DNA from: Haloferacaceae archaeon PL-Br10_E2g29
GTDB taxonomy: Archaea; Halobacteriota; Halobacteria; Halobacteriales; Haloferacaceae
Assembly: GCA_001563965.1 (NCBI GenBank)
Contig: LKMS01000024.1
Location: 1 to 13,631 of the forward strand
DNA length: 13,631 bases
Direction of reading: 5' to 3'
In this document: positions 13,400 through 13,631 of the stretch, one piece after another
How the letters are laid out: each line of letters starts with the position of its first letter
How positions within the stretch are numbered: position 1 is the first letter of the stretch
The notes under the pieces: generated by a model
Database searches by the model: none
Told to the model about the DNA's origin: nothing
The model's input: only the letters and a program-made list of their open reading frames with translations
Made by a program: the position numbers and the translations under genes

Positions 13400-13631
13400 A
13401 TGGTCCTTCGACGACTGCTTGGCGGCAAATGGTCCCGACGGTTCAGCGTGTTCTCGGTCGTCATCACCGCGATCAAAGCGTTTTTCCGGGGGAACAAGCG
13501 CGTCGCGCTCTTTCTTTTCGGGCTGGCGCTACTGGCGTACCGTTGGTCGCCGCTCGGACTCGCGGTCACGATCCTCGTCCACCGCTACGGCGACACACTC
13601 AGCGACTGGGCGCTCGGCGAAACCGAGGAGC
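13400..13631 (+). CDS. Uncharacterised membrane-associated protein (3' truncated)
   Basis: The frame opens at an ATG and runs off the window after 77 codons. The visible part begins with a basic stretch (MVLRRLLGGKWSRR), then FSVFSVVITAIKAFF, a charged RGNKR, and a hydrophobic segment at about residues 36-48 (ALFLFGLALLAYR) followed by SPLGLAVTILVHRYGDTLSDW. This suggests one or two membrane-embedded or amphipathic helices with a positively charged N-terminus. I do not recognise the family. A TATA box at the leaderless position upstream makes it likely to be a real gene despite the truncation. Base composition and acidic end (ETEE) match the rest of the window. Confidence 0.65.
   Translation, partial: MVLRRLLGGKWSRRFSVFSVVITAIKAFFRGNKRVALFLFGLALLAYRWSPLGLAVTILVHRYGDTLSDWALGETEE

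Overview
The window reads as a piece of a halophilic archaeal (class Halobacteria) chromosome. The DNA is GC-rich, the predicted proteins are Asp/Glu-rich and Lys-poor, and nearly every gene has a haloarchaeal counterpart type: a CetZ/tubulin-like protein, an XPB-Bax1 pair, a PccB-PccX carboxylase pair and a COG1361-type surface protein. Several genes have a T-rich TATA box about 25 nt before the start codon, as expected for haloarchaeal leaderless transcripts. I see no rRNA, tRNA, CRISPR array, insertion sequence or integrase, and no gap between genes longer than about 190 nt.

Layout. Positions 1-3618 (+): the 3' part of a membrane-anchored COG1361-type (Ig-like) surface protein, followed with no spacer by an RND/MMPL-superfamily exporter; together they look like one export operon. 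Positions 3628-4926 (-), convergent with the exporter: a divergent CetZ/FtsZ-like protein with a degraded GTP-binding signature and two insertions. Positions 4978-5772 (-): a tandem two-domain VOC/glyoxalase metalloprotein with both metal sites complete. Positions 5857-8233 (-): a likely operon, in transcription order pccB (carboxyltransferase beta subunit), pccX (small epsilon-like subunit) and a four-helix haloarchaeal membrane protein. Positions 8422-9126 (-): an NAD-type short-chain dehydrogenase whose stop codon lies at the edge of a 25-bp tandem repeat. Positions 9234-10214 (-): a zinc-free NADPH:quinone reductase-like MDR protein.

Positions 10341-13343 (+), divergent from the reductase: an archaeal XPB helicase and its partner nuclease Bax1 (DUF790 type), a DNA-repair pair. 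From 13400 (+): the start of an uncharacterised, probably membrane-associated protein cut by the window edge.

How the genes relate. The first two genes plausibly form an envelope export unit. pccB and pccX would supply two subunits of a biotin-dependent acyl-CoA (propionyl-CoA or acetyl-CoA) carboxylase whose biotin carboxylase/carrier subunit must be encoded elsewhere. XPB and Bax1 should form a helicase-nuclease complex, yet each appears to have its own promoter. The remaining enzymes (VOC, SDR, MDR) appear to be single-gene units. The most unusual items are the divergent CetZ-like protein, the replaced Glu of the XPB RED motif, and the repeats at the SDR stop codon and in the XPB-Bax1 spacer. 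No clearly new multi-gene system is visible.
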